Origin: a virus
DNA length: 32,242 bases
Reading direction: 5' to 3' (one strand)
Virus record (IMG/VR): IMGVR_UViG_3300047483_000117
Span: 1 to 32,242 of that record
Both the position numbers and the translations under genes were made by a program. The notes below the pieces were generated by a model. That model saw only the letters and a program-made list of their open reading frames with translations. It had not been told where the DNA came from and did not search any database. Below, one piece after another: positions 1 through 6,631 of the stretch (its first letter is position 1; each line of letters opens with the position of its first letter).

Positions 1-335
1 ACGTGAATAACACGATATGGAAAGTGCTTGGAGATATCATCACGCATCTCAGATAGAGTGTCAAAGATAAGTTTCCAGTCAAGATCACTAGCGTCACGAT
101 TCTTTTTACGACTGGCTTTGTAGTATTCAAAGATTTCCTTGCGCCAGTACTTACGACCATCGCAACAGATAACTACATCACCATATTCTTTGCCATACTT
201 TTTCTTGTATGACTTAATGGTAGAGAGTGTAACGTGGCGAATTAGGTTTTTAACCTCTGCTTCGTCACCCTTCAACTCACGTTGGAAAGTCAAGATAGCT
301 GCAAGAGCCACTTGAGAGTAATCAACTAAAATCAT
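1..335 (-). CDS. rnh: RNase H / 5'-3' exonuclease, T4 gp rnh type (C-terminus beyond window)
   Basis: The 111 visible N-terminal codons (ATG at 335) match the T4 RNase H pattern, a FEN-1-like 5'-3' nuclease that removes lagging-strand RNA primers. The protein opens with MILVDYSQVALAA, like T4 LIDFSQIALS. It continues with VVICCDGRKYWRKEIF followed by YYKASRKKN, where T4 has CIDNAKSGYWRRDFAYYYKKNRG. The early Asp (D5) and the Asp of CCDG are in the positions of the family's metal-binding acidic residues. The gene starts 2 nt after the stop of the 370-aa gene, so the two are cotranscribed from the promoter at 1479-1507. The reading frame is open to base 1, so the rest of the nuclease lies outside the window. 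The proximity of a DsbA homologue mirrors the T4 dsbA-rnh arrangement. Confidence 0.85.
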   Translation of the reverse strand, partial: MILVDYSQVALAAILTFQRELKGDEAEVKNLIRHVTLSTIKSYKKKYGKEYGDVVICCDGRKYWRKEIFEYYKASRKKNRDASDLDWKLIFDTLSEMRDDISKHFPYRVIH

Positions 336-337
336 AA

Positions 338-1450
338 TTAAAATGCTCCAAGCAATACACACTCTTCATTAATACGACCATTGGGTGTGCTTGCTTTGGT
401 CGTTAGTTTCTTAATAGCTGCATTCAGTGCACGCTTACCAATAGACAATCCTTTGAAGAATTCTTCTGGTTTACGTAGTGTGAATGACACAGAGTCTTTG
501 AGACTAAATCCGATGACAGTAGTACCCTTGACACCAAGTGTTCCCATCTCTGCCTTGTAAACTTGAACCTTACGGTATTTTGTATTGTATACCCACAACT
601 CACTTGCAGCGAGAATGTCTTCTGGTTTACATGACTTGAGTTTAAGTTCAGCATACTCTTTCATATACTTGACTTTGGAGACAACCTTGCTAGGTGATGT
701 AGCTTTACGCTTACGTGGGGCACGTGTAGCCTTGGCTGTCTGCACCATCTGGTGACAATCATCGATAATCTCACCAACAAACTTATGGAATGCTTTCAAC
801 TGTCGCTTGTTGAAGTTTGAGTATCCTTCGACAAGTTGTTCGTCTTCTTCATTGATTGCGTCTGCGAGTTCGTTGTACAGTCGGACGTACATGTCTCCGA
901 TTCGCTTGGCGATTGGAGCCGAGACTGACTTTGATAGAAGATAATTCTTCGCTGAGAAAGTTGTCTTACCTTTAGAGATGACAAACTCATCAATCGCTCC
1001 TTCGATTTCACCTGCAATGTCACGTGCCTTTTCCTCGATACGCTCTTGGATAGAAATAACATTTGAGGGTTTGGCTTCGTCAGCCTTCTTTTCTTTAACG
1101 ACTTTGTACTTAGTGATAAGTGCACCAACAGTATCATTAATAAACTGTTTGTGTTTGTCGCTGAGATATTGACCACGTGATGCTAGACGACAGATGATCG
1201 CCAGCTGACGAACTTCTGAATCAGATGCTTTGTTGATAGCCAACACTTCGGCTTTCTTGCCGATTGCAACAAAGTATTCCAGAGCAAACTTGAGAAGTTG
1301 TTTCTCGTTGTAATGCTCTGAATACCAAGTCAGTGCTGAGTTTAGATCCGAACTGTAGTTGTCTTGAGAGACTGACGGTTCATTTTTAAGTGCTTCTTTG
1401 CGGGATGCCAGAATGGCGTGACCCTTCAAAGTACGTTTTGCTGTAGCCAT
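338..1450 (-). CDS. conserved T4-like phage protein, unknown function (370 aa)
   Basis: I do not recognise a named family. The protein is soluble, lysine-rich and mostly helical by composition. A basic linker (RAPRKRKATSPSK, about residues 245-257) separates an N-terminal helical half from a C-terminal domain of about 110 residues that looks alpha/beta. No catalytic motif is obvious. The start is well supported: a GGAGG ribosome site (complement of 1461-1465) lies 10 nt upstream of the ATG, with a sigma70-like promoter just beyond. It is the first gene of a unit whose second gene is RNase H, so a role in DNA replication or nucleic-acid binding is a reasonable guess from context only. Confidence 0.8.
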   Translation of the reverse strand: MATAKRTLKGHAILASRKEALKNEPSVSQDNYSSDLNSALTWYSEHYNEKQLLKFALEYFVAIGKKAEVLAINKASDSEVRQLAIICRLASRGQYLSDKHKQFINDTVGALITKYKVVKEKKADEAKPSNVISIQERIEEKARDIAGEIEGAIDEFVISKGKTTFSAKNYLLSKSVSAPIAKRIGDMYVRLYNELADAINEEDEQLVEGYSNFNKRQLKAFHKFVGEIIDDCHQMVQTAKATRAPRKRKATSPSKVVSKVKYMKEYAELKLKSCKPEDILAASELWVYNTKYRKVQVYKAEMGTLGVKGTTVIGFSLKDSVSFTLRKPEEFFKGLSIGKRALNAAIKKLTTKASTPNGRINEECVLLGAF

Positions 1451-1478
1451 AGGTTTGAGACCTCCATTAATAATATCT

Positions 1479-1507
1479 ATTATACATCAAAACCGAATAA
1501 AAGGCAA
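1479..1507 (-). promoter_or_regulatory. sigma70-type promoter P1 (TTGCCT-17-TATAAT)
   Basis: On the minus strand a perfect TATAAT (1479-1484) is preceded by exactly 17 nt and TTGCCT (1502-1507), with a GGAGG site and ATG downstream. The -35 flank AGTGCTTGCCTTT is almost identical to that of the promoter at 3775-3803, which suggests a repeated host-polymerase (early) promoter type. It would drive the 370-aa gene and RNase H. Confidence 0.75.
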
Positions 1508-1524
1508 GCACTATTTTATAATAA

Positions 1525-1541
1525 CCCTACTGTCAGTAGGG
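1525..1541 (-). terminator. 3' hairpin after DsbA gene
   Basis: On the minus strand CCCTACT-GAC-AGTAGGG forms a perfect 7-bp stem with a 3-nt loop. It is followed by the T-rich stretch TTATTATAAAAT, 14 nt beyond the DsbA stop codon. A second small palindrome (AATACTTAAGTATT, 1543-1556) overlaps the stop. It is placed as a terminator of the 3745-1555 unit. The T-tract is interrupted, so termination may be partial. Confidence 0.55.
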
Positions 1542-1554
1542 GAATACTTAAGTA

Positions 1555-1800
1555 TTACTTTGTGATAGAATCGTAAAGTTCGACGAATTCCTCGTGATCG
1601 TCAATCTCTTGAGTTAGATTCTGCTTGTGATATGTTTTTGCGATTCTATTGATAATCTTCTTTGGAATAGAATGCTTTTGTGATTGATCTTTTACAATCT
1701 CACGAATTAAATCACGTTCTGCTTCAGTACGTGTCATTGATGCACTGATCTCACGAACTGCACCTTGCAATTCTTTCTTTTGGTCTGCTGACAAATTCAT
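1555..1800 (-). CDS. dsbA: DsbA-like dsDNA-binding protein (T4 late transcription accessory)
   Basis: The 81-aa protein aligns with T4 DsbA (89 aa) through its C-terminal half. INRIAKTYHKQN corresponds to T4 FNRLLALYHKDN, and the C-terminus EEFVELYDSITK corresponds to EEVVELYDAVFSK. T4 DsbA is a small double-stranded-DNA-binding protein linked to late transcription. The gene is the last of the small-gene unit. Its ATG overlaps the stop of the upstream membrane-protein gene as TAATG. In T4, dsbA lies directly next to rnh, and here only one gene lies between them, which supports the call. The identification rests on short motifs recalled from T4. Confidence 0.7.
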   Translation of the reverse strand: MNLSADQKKELQGAVREISASMTRTEAERDLIREIVKDQSQKHSIPKKIINRIAKTYHKQNLTQEIDDHEEFVELYDSITK

Positions 1801-1985
1801 TATTTACCTTTCACTTCAACGTTGGCACGAAGAAACGCACCAACCAAAACAACTGCTGCCCATGTTTCCAGAGTATATGGAATAGCCAGCACTGGGAACA
1901 GGGTATTAAGAGCCCAAATAGTTAGGATTGGTCCAAGAATAACGAAACCAATAATAACAGCGATAATCAGGATAAGTTTAGTCAT
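1800..1985 (-). CDS. small two-helix membrane protein
   Basis: The 61-aa protein has a hydrophobic N-terminal segment (about residues 3-33, ending near TLFPVLAIPYT) and a second one (about 40-54), and ends with a short basic tail. No family name is recognised. It overlaps the upstream WYL_2-like gene by 4 nt (ATGA) and the downstream dsbA start by 1 nt (TAATG), so it is translationally coupled in the small-gene unit. Placement in an early-type unit suggests a host-membrane role, but nothing in the sequence identifies one. Confidence 0.75.
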   Translation of the reverse strand: MTKLILIIAVIIGFVILGPILTIWALNTLFPVLAIPYTLETWAAVVLVGAFLRANVEVKGK

Positions 1986-2284
1986 AGTTCAAATCTCACT
2001 TCGGTTACAGAGTCCCAACGGAAGGATCTCCATTCTTGCTTTTCGGTATCAAATACTCGCATTGAGTCATCGCTGTTTTGTCTAACAGTCGAGCCATCTG
2101 ATTCTTTTGTCTTTGGTTGCTTGTCTGTTGGGATTCTACTCTCTGAAAGAGTGCAGAAGAGTTCTCTTGTGCTACCGTCTTTTTTGGTAAACACAACGCA
2201 CAGATTTTTTGTAGCGTCATCATGCAGACATCCTTTTAACCAAGTTTTAAATTCAGGTGTTTGTGTGGCTGGCACTTTGTTCAT
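1982..2284 (-). CDS. WYL_2 / Sm-like SH3-barrel small protein
   Basis: The 100-aa protein resembles the small phage family once called DUF2693 (WYL_2, Sm-like SH3-barrel fold). Features are an N-terminal helix, a beta-hairpin with CVVFTKKDGSTRELFCTL, a conserved RIP segment, and the C-terminal pattern MRVFDTEKQEWRSFRWDSV. I chose the ATG at 2284. A TTG two codons upstream is also in frame, but neither start has a strong ribosome site. The gene overlaps the end of the upstream 82-aa gene by 32 nt and the downstream gene by 4 nt. Function is unknown; Sm/SH3 folds often bind nucleic acid. Confidence 0.7.
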   Translation of the reverse strand: MNKVPATQTPEFKTWLKGCLHDDATKNLCVVFTKKDGSTRELFCTLSESRIPTDKQPKTKESDGSTVRQNSDDSMRVFDTEKQEWRSFRWDSVTEVRFEL

Positions 2285-2501
2285 TATCAAATCTCGCTTT
2301 CAAATCATTAATCATAGGTGTAAAAAATTCTTTAAGTTCTCTAGAACTGTAGAAAGTTGTATAAGCATTGTTGACGATTTCCTTATCACCTTCTTTGAGA
2401 TACTGTTTGATAGTAAACTCAACTACATCATAGGTATGATCCTTGATGTGGACAGTTGTCATCAAGCCACCATTGCGGCACAACTCATAGGTATTGTCCA
2501 T
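2253..2501 (-). CDS. hypothetical protein (82 aa)
   Basis: This is an acidic alpha/beta protein with no recognised family. It begins MDNTYELCRNGGLMTTVHI and carries a Tyr-rich central region (AYTTFYSSRELKEFF). The ATG at 2501 lies inside the end of the 46-aa gene upstream (17-nt overlap), and its own 3' end runs 32 nt into the WYL_2-like gene. Such overlaps are typical of this compact unit and support coupled translation. Confidence 0.65.
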   Translation of the reverse strand: MDNTYELCRNGGLMTTVHIKDHTYDVVEFTIKQYLKEGDKEIVNNAYTTFYSSRELKEFFTPMINDLKARFDNEQSASHTNT

Positions 2502-2625
2502 AAGACTCCTTGTGTTTAGATTTTCGGGTGTACTTAACCTTGCTCTCTACTGTACGCATACGGTACTTTGGAGTGCGAAGATCCTTTGCAACAGGATTTC
2601 TAGGTTTCAGAGTCTTATTATACAT
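2485..2625 (-). CDS. 46-aa basic protein
   Basis: A short frame starts at ATG 2625 with an AAAGG ribosome site 7 nt upstream and stops with TGA at 2485-2487. It fills what would otherwise be a 127-nt gap. The product is strongly basic (sequence includes LKPRNPVAKDLRTPKY, then VKYTRKSKHK) and resembles small basic proteins that recur in marine T4-like phages. The composition suggests RNA or DNA binding, but no function is known. It begins 3 nt after the stop of the 77-aa gene and overlaps the next gene by 17 nt. Confidence 0.7.
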   Translation of the reverse strand: MYNKTLKPRNPVAKDLRTPKYRMRTVESKVKYTRKSKHKESYGQYL

Positions 2626-2628
2626 GGT

Positions 2629-2862
2629 TTACCTTTGTAAAGCAAATTTCTTTAATACATCTTTAGCTTCATTGTAATTAGTTTCTTCGATCATCTCGTC
2701 AATAGTTGCAAGGATGATCATCTTTTGCAGGGCTTCTGCTAGGTTTTGATCTTCTTTATCCAAGAGATTAAACCAGTCGAGATACTCTTCCATAGAGTCC
2801 AAAGACCACATATGGTCGAGCATTTCGACTTGATATGGTGTGAGATTATTTATCTCAATCAT
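2629..2862 (-). CDS. small acidic helical protein (77 aa)
   Basis: The protein is almost entirely helical by composition and acidic (MIEINNLTPYQVEMLDHMWS start; DEMIEETNYNEAKDVLKKF near the end). The pattern is familiar from T4-like phages, but I cannot attach a function. Its start overlaps the stop of the tyrosine-phosphatase gene by 8 nt. It is one of a run of small genes in the early-type unit 3745-1555. Confidence 0.7.
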   Translation of the reverse strand: MIEINNLTPYQVEMLDHMWSLDSMEEYLDWFNLLDKEDQNLAEALQKMIILATIDEMIEETNYNEAKDVLKKFALQR

Positions 2863-3274
2863 AAGTCCAACCCAATGCTTTCATGATTTTATGTTTAACA
2901 CGGAGATTCGGCTGACGATATCTATCAGTCGCAGTGAATCCCATCATCGTTCCAACTTCAGTCACAGCACCACTACGGCAGATACCAGCATGGCAGTGCA
3001 CAAGCACGTTCATACTATTTTCCATAGCGTGGCTGAGCAGACAAGCAATTTCGTTGGCTTGACTGTCGTTGATCTTAAAGTCTTCATCGAAGCCATCTTC
3101 ATCTTCTGCGTCGAGAAACTCGAAACAATAAACTTCTTTGAATTTGTATTTTGTAGGTTTGAATTCTGTAGCAGGATCCTGAATACGAATGAGCATGACA
3201 TTCTCTCCAAGGTCACTGTGGTGACCAAGATGAATATCGCTCATGCTACAATTTTCAATCCAACGAATAGTCAT
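2855..3274 (-). CDS. protein tyrosine / dual-specificity phosphatase
   Basis: The 139-aa protein contains the complete cysteine-phosphatase loop HCHAGICRSG (C94 nucleophile, R100), preceded by the hydrophobic strand MNVLV, as in dual-specificity and PTP-like enzymes. An Asp-rich segment (FLDAEDED, residues 53-60) is a candidate for the general-acid loop. The length suits a minimal phosphatase domain. Its start overlaps the MazG stop as ATGA, so the two are translationally coupled. The substrate is unknown: it could be host phosphotyrosine/phosphoserine proteins or a small phosphorylated metabolite or RNA end. The family and active site are clear from sequence; the role in infection is inference. 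Confidence 0.8.
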   Translation of the reverse strand: MTIRWIENCSMSDIHLGHHSDLGENVMLIRIQDPATEFKPTKYKFKEVYCFEFLDAEDEDGFDEDFKINDSQANEIACLLSHAMENSMNVLVHCHAGICRSGAVTEVGTMMGFTATDRYRQPNLRVKHKIMKALGWTYD

Positions 3275-3534
3275 GTTATATTACTCCAAGTCTTTAATTT
3301 CTCACGTTTCTTTTGAGCATACAAAGAAACACGAGTCCAATCAATCAATCCTTTTTCTTCCATCAACTGGAACATACATTGTAAATCACCAATTTCTTCT
3401 TCAAGATGTTCACGATTACTTTTACCGTTATAAACCTCATCGAAACTAAATCGACGGACTTTACTAATTGCTTGAATAACTTCTGCGCATTCTTCTTGCG
3501 CAATATCCATAATCTCAGTTTCGGTTTTGTTCAA
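3271..3534 (-). CDS. mazG: MazG-like nucleotide pyrophosphohydrolase
   Basis: This is a short (87-aa) all-helical MazG-type NTP pyrophosphatase. It shows the ExxE motif (EECAE, residues 14-18) and the second metal-binding helix EEEIGD (45-50), the arrangement that binds Mg ions and the triphosphate. Phage MazG proteins are thought to hydrolyse non-canonical or host nucleotides, or to alter (p)ppGpp signalling. The start is probably TTG at 3534, since GAGG lies 5 nt upstream; an in-frame ATG at 3510 would also keep the motifs. It is coupled to the downstream phosphatase by ATGA. Confidence 0.8.
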   Translation of the reverse strand: MNKTETEIMDIAQEECAEVIQAISKVRRFSFDEVYNGKSNREHLEEEIGDLQCMFQLMEEKGLIDWTRVSLYAQKKREKLKTWSNIT

Positions 3535-3541
3535 ATTATCC

Positions 3542-3745
3542 TCACGAATTTACAGTGTCAAAGGGAGAAAAGTCTTCCAAATCACGTGCATGAGCTAGTG
3601 CCTCATATTGACGCTGCAATTCATAGTCACTTAGAATTTCTTCGAAAATTTCTTGAATCTTAGCCTCACGTTCATCTTCTGCAAGAAGTGCAAGTTCGGT
3701 GTTCACTTCTTCAATGTCTTGCAAAAGTTCTTTCAGCTTACCCAT
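3542..3745 (-). CDS. small acidic coiled-coil-like protein (67 aa)
   Basis: This is the first gene of its unit. It is very Glu-rich and helical (LLQDIEEVNTELALLAEDE) and ends with an acidic DLEDFSPFD tail. No family is recognised. ATG 3745 is preceded by AAAAGGAG at the right distance and by a strong promoter. A GTG two codons further upstream overlaps the ribosome site and is unlikely to be the start. Being first behind a host-type promoter suggests immediate early expression, and the acidity is reminiscent of small host-takeover or DNA-mimic proteins (inference only). Confidence 0.75.
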   Translation of the reverse strand: MGKLKELLQDIEEVNTELALLAEDEREAKIQEIFEEILSDYELQRQYEALAHARDLEDFSPFDTVNS

Positions 3746-3774
3746 ACACACTCCTTTTCAATTTTCATACCACT

Positions 3775-3803
3775 ATTATACACTAAGTTGCAATTAAAGA
3801 CAA
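3775..3803 (-). promoter_or_regulatory. sigma70-type promoter P2 (TTGTCT-17-TATAAT)
   Basis: On the minus strand TATAAT (3775-3780) and TTGTCT (3798-3803) are separated by exactly 17 nt, and the flank AGTGCTTGTCTTTAATT matches promoter P1 closely. It stands between the terminator at 3819-3842 and the first gene of the small-gene unit (ATG 3745). Confidence 0.8.
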
Positions 3804-3818
3804 GCACTTTCTGGAATG

Positions 3819-3842
3819 AAAAAACCCCTGTGGATACAGGGG
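3819..3842 (-). terminator. rho-independent terminator
   Basis: On the minus strand CCCCTGT-ATCC-ACAGGGG forms a 7-bp GC-rich stem with a 4-nt loop and is followed directly by TTTTTT. It lies 22 nt after the stop codon of the 150-aa gene and just before promoter P2, so it closes the long unit that began at 17791. Confidence 0.9.
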
Positions 3843-3864
3843 TTTAGAGTAAGCGAGTACTTAC

Positions 3865-4317
3865 TTAGTCGTTTCGAGTGTTACGAGTTTGTGGGTCAGA
3901 AGGATCCAACTCATATTGTGGTTCTGCTCCAAAACCCATACCCATCGGCATAGCTCTCGGTGCTGGCATACCCATACCCATTGGTGCACCCATTCCCATA
4001 GGTCTTGGTGCAGTTGGTGATGGAGCAGGTGGAGTTGGTGGCTTGCTCCATCCAGCGTTTGCAGCTTTCATTGCTTCTCGTTGCGCATCTTTATCTCCAC
4101 CACTTAACATGATACCTGATAGAGTACCAGTCAGGAACGTAGCGATAGGAACAATCAACTCAAAGAACTTCTGATCGATAGGAGAAATTGCATTAAGTGG
4201 TTGTGTAACGAAGATGATAGAATACAAGACAACGAACACAATACCAACAAGGGTAAATGATAGACAAATACCAATGAAGAACTTCAGACGAGCCATTAAC
4301 TGCTCTTCTGTGTACAT
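3865..4317 (-). CDS. two-helix membrane protein with Pro/Met/Gly-rich tail
   Basis: The 150-aa protein has two membrane helices (about residues 12-37 and 53-72) separated by a short loop. A cytoplasm-like linker (DKDAQREAMKAANAGW) leads into a low-complexity tail rich in Pro, Met and Gly with repeated PMGMG units. I chose ATG 4317, 1 nt past the upstream stop with a GGAAAG ribosome site; a GTG at 4329 is also in frame. The type is familiar from marine T4-like phages, but its function is unknown. It is the last gene of the unit containing the curli-like cluster, so a link to the cyclase or envelope system is possible but unproven. Confidence 0.75.
   Translation of the reverse strand: MYTEEQLMARLKFFIGICLSFTLVGIVFVVLYSIIFVTQPLNAISPIDQKFFELIVPIATFLTGTLSGIMLSGGDKDAQREAMKAANAGWSKPPTPPAPSPTAPRPMGMGAPMGMGMPAPRAMPMGMGFGAEPQYELDPSDPQTRNTRND
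3938..4012 (-). repeat. low-complexity PMGMG-coding repeat
   Basis: Repeated CCCAT/CCCATACCCAT units on the plus strand encode the repeated Pro-Met-Gly-Met-Gly tail of the 150-aa membrane protein. Such a tract can change length by slippage. Confidence 0.6.
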
Positions 4318-4318
4318 A

Positions 4319-4597
4319 TTACTTTCCACAGCTAACTCCTTGTGAAGCTACTGGTTTAACACCAGTAGATGGTTGATCGGTTGGTGGTCCAAGACGTGGA
4401 TCACGTTGCCCTTTGAAGATGTGTTCAGGACATGTTCTGTTCACATCACAGATTGGCATTTTGCAAAATTCTTTATCCCAATTTGCTGGGTCTTGGCATG
4501 GATAGCGATATCTGTCATGACTAAAGTATGCGAATACGATAGGCAAAACTAATAAACCAGCTACAAGCCAAAGTAAACTCTTGTCGCCTTTGTGCAT
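4319..4597 (-). CDS. single-pass membrane protein with cysteine-rich outer domain
   Basis: The 92-aa protein has one N-terminal membrane helix (about residues 8-25), then a domain with five cysteines (C34, C46, C50, C56, C90) and many prolines. The basic N-terminus MHKGDK suggests an N-in orientation, placing the Cys-rich part in the periplasm, where disulfides could form. The helix is an anchor or an uncleaved signal; no lipobox is seen. It lies 9 nt behind the cyclase gene and 1 nt before the 150-aa gene, so it belongs to the same transcript as the curli-like cluster. No family name is recognised. Confidence 0.7.
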   Translation of the reverse strand: MHKGDKSLLWLVAGLLVLPIVFAYFSHDRYRYPCQDPANWDKEFCKMPICDVNRTCPEHIFKGQRDPRLGPPTDQPSTGVKPVASQGVSCGK

Positions 4598-4606
4598 TGT
4601 TTAACC

Positions 4607-6631
4607 TTACTTGCTAGTTGCATGATAAGTTCCATCCCAATTAGATGGAACACCTTTGTTAAGTCTTTCACTCATGTTATCGTAATAATGTTCTAATTCA
4701 GGAGTGACATTCTTTAGTTGTGGAACAAGTTTTAACGCTTTGTCCCAATCACCAGCATAGTAATGTTCAAGCCACTGTTCATGTAGTTCGTTGTTCGGAG
4801 CAATTGTATAAATCTTTAGACCTATTGTTTTACCCTTAACAGCGATACAATCTAGTTCGACTACATCGTATTTATGTTTAACTAATTCTGCAGTTTCTGG
4901 ACCAATAATCAACAACACACCGTATGATTTTGTCTGACCTTCTAAACGTGCAGCTGTCGATACAGAATCACCTAACACATCATAACCATAACGATCGTTG
5001 GCACCAATGTTACCAATTAACGTTGGACCAGTATTGACACCAGCACCCATACCTACTGGTGGGCGACCTTCTGCTTGAAGTTCTTTGTTGAATTCCTCAA
5101 TAGCTTGAATCATCTCAAGAGCAGTACCAACTGCATTAACAGCATGCTCACTATCATCTATTGGTGCATTGTGTACGTGTAGAGAAGCATCACCGATAAA
5201 CTTGATAATACAACCACCGTTCTTAATAACTGGTCTTGATAGTGCGTCCATGTAACGATTCATAACATTAGTTAAACCTTGTACATCTGCACCGAATGAC
5301 TCACCTAGTGTAGTGAATCCACGTAAGTCTGTCATAACGATAGACAACTCACGCTTTTCGCCTTTTAGACGTTCGGCTGCACCTTCAGGATCTTCTGCCA
5401 GTTGGTTAACAATGACTGGGGAAACATATCCACCAAATTGTTTTTTGATTTGGAGTTTCGCACGCAACTCGACAAGGAACTTGACAACGTATCCATGGAA
5501 GCTGCATATCCCAATGGTAAGTATCGGGAAGACAGCATCAAGTAAATAAGCTGATCGAATAAAGAGTTGGAAACCAGTCCAATAGGCGAAGAATCCCAGA
5601 GCGATTGCAAAGATGTATCCATGTTTGAACCTTGTTAGATAGATTGAAAGAACTACTGCCACTACCATGAACACCAACTCAGCGAAATCAGCCCACCAAG
5701 GACGACTTATGTTGGTGCCAGAAACAACTGTGTCTAGAACTGCTGCTTGTAAGTAATGCGGATAGACTGATCCTGATGATGTAGCGACTGGATTATTAAG
5801 ACCTTTGGCAGTGAGACCAACGATGACGATTCCACCATTGAAGTTTTTGGGTAACTTGGTTGCACTATGTTCAATTGGTCTACGTGTCCCATCCACCCAA
5901 ATTCTACCGAGTTCATCGGTAGTGATTTTTCCAAATTGTGGAATACGTACTGCTTCGATTGCTCCTTCGTTGACTTTAACTTGGAAGGATGGATCTCCTG
6001 CTGCAACTCGCAGTGTTTCAAGACTGATGCTTGGATACAACTGACCCTTTGAGTTGATAACCATTGGTACTCGTCTGGTGACGCCATCAATTTCTGGTAA
6101 GGTGTTAACAATACCAATACCAGCAGCATTGTTATTAAACTCTTTAATGTTAGGTTGGATATTACCATACTTCACTCCTGTAGATTGAGTATCACCACCA
6201 ACTACAGAAACACCTGGACGAAATGGTAAATACTGATCTGTTAAAAATGATTCTTCTGCAGATAGTGCGGTTTGAGGAAGAACCACTGGAACTTCCTTCA
6301 TTAAAGACGCTAGTTGAGAATCTTGACCAAAGCGATCACGCTCAGGCATATAGATGTTAAAGACAACCAACCCAGCACCAGCATTATACAAATCAGCAAT
6401 GAGGGAGGCATATTGTCCACGAGGGAACGGGAATTGTCCTTTTTGTCGAATATAGGCATCGTCGATATTCACAACATGTACCTGCTCAGATACTGTTGTG
6501 CCTTTACTTGTTATTAGTTGATCGAAATAACGAAGACGAACAGACTCAACAAACGAAGGGTCTGCGACTCGAATGGATAACATCAATACTAGTGTTAGAA
6601 GAGCCATCCACGGTGATAAAAGTTTTTTCAT
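4607..6631 (-). CDS. CHASE2-domain class III adenylate/guanylate cyclase
   Basis: The 674-aa membrane protein would make a cyclic nucleotide in the host cytoplasm in response to a periplasmic signal. A first membrane helix (about residues 8-20) is followed by an extracytoplasmic CHASE2 sensor (about 25-310), three helices (about 316-333, 338-357, 364-387), and a class III cyclase domain (about 425-612). Visible cyclase residues are metal Asp D435 (MTDLRGFT) and D481 (KFIGDA), adenine-selecting K477 and D551 (YGYDVLGD), and Arg R562. The position of the usual transition-state Asn (V-N-x-A-x-R) is Ser558. The C-terminus has one TPR-like helix pair (WLEHYYAGDWDKAL). The start overlaps the FecR stop by ATGA. 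FecR and CHASE2 cyclases are neighbours in some bacteria, so the pair probably forms one sensor. cAMP is more likely than cGMP from K/D. Confidence 0.92.
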   Translation of the reverse strand: MKKLLSPWMALLTLVLMLSIRVADPSFVESVRLRYFDQLITSKGTTVSEQVHVVNIDDAYIRQKGQFPFPRGQYASLIADLYNAGAGLVVFNIYMPERDRFGQDSQLASLMKEVPVVLPQTALSAEESFLTDQYLPFRPGVSVVGGDTQSTGVKYGNIQPNIKEFNNNAAGIGIVNTLPEIDGVTRRVPMVINSKGQLYPSISLETLRVAAGDPSFQVKVNEGAIEAVRIPQFGKITTDELGRIWVDGTRRPIEHSATKLPKNFNGGIVIVGLTAKGLNNPVATSSGSVYPHYLQAAVLDTVVSGTNISRPWWADFAELVFMVVAVVLSIYLTRFKHGYIFAIALGFFAYWTGFQLFIRSAYLLDAVFPILTIGICSFHGYVVKFLVELRAKLQIKKQFGGYVSPVIVNQLAEDPEGAAERLKGEKRELSIVMTDLRGFTTLGESFGADVQGLTNVMNRYMDALSRPVIKNGGCIIKFIGDASLHVHNAPIDDSEHAVNAVGTALEMIQAIEEFNKELQAEGRPPVGMGAGVNTGPTLIGNIGANDRYGYDVLGDSVSTAARLEGQTKSYGVLLIIGPETAELVKHKYDVVELDCIAVKGKTIGLKIYTIAPNNELHEQWLEHYYAGDWDKALKLVPQLKNVTPELEHYYDNMSERLNKGVPSNWDGTYHATSK

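Noticed and set aside
5734-6168. Minus-strand 144-codon frame inside the CHASE2 domain
   Set aside because: The CHASE2 reading frame is continuous with recognisable domains through this region, so this is a shadow.
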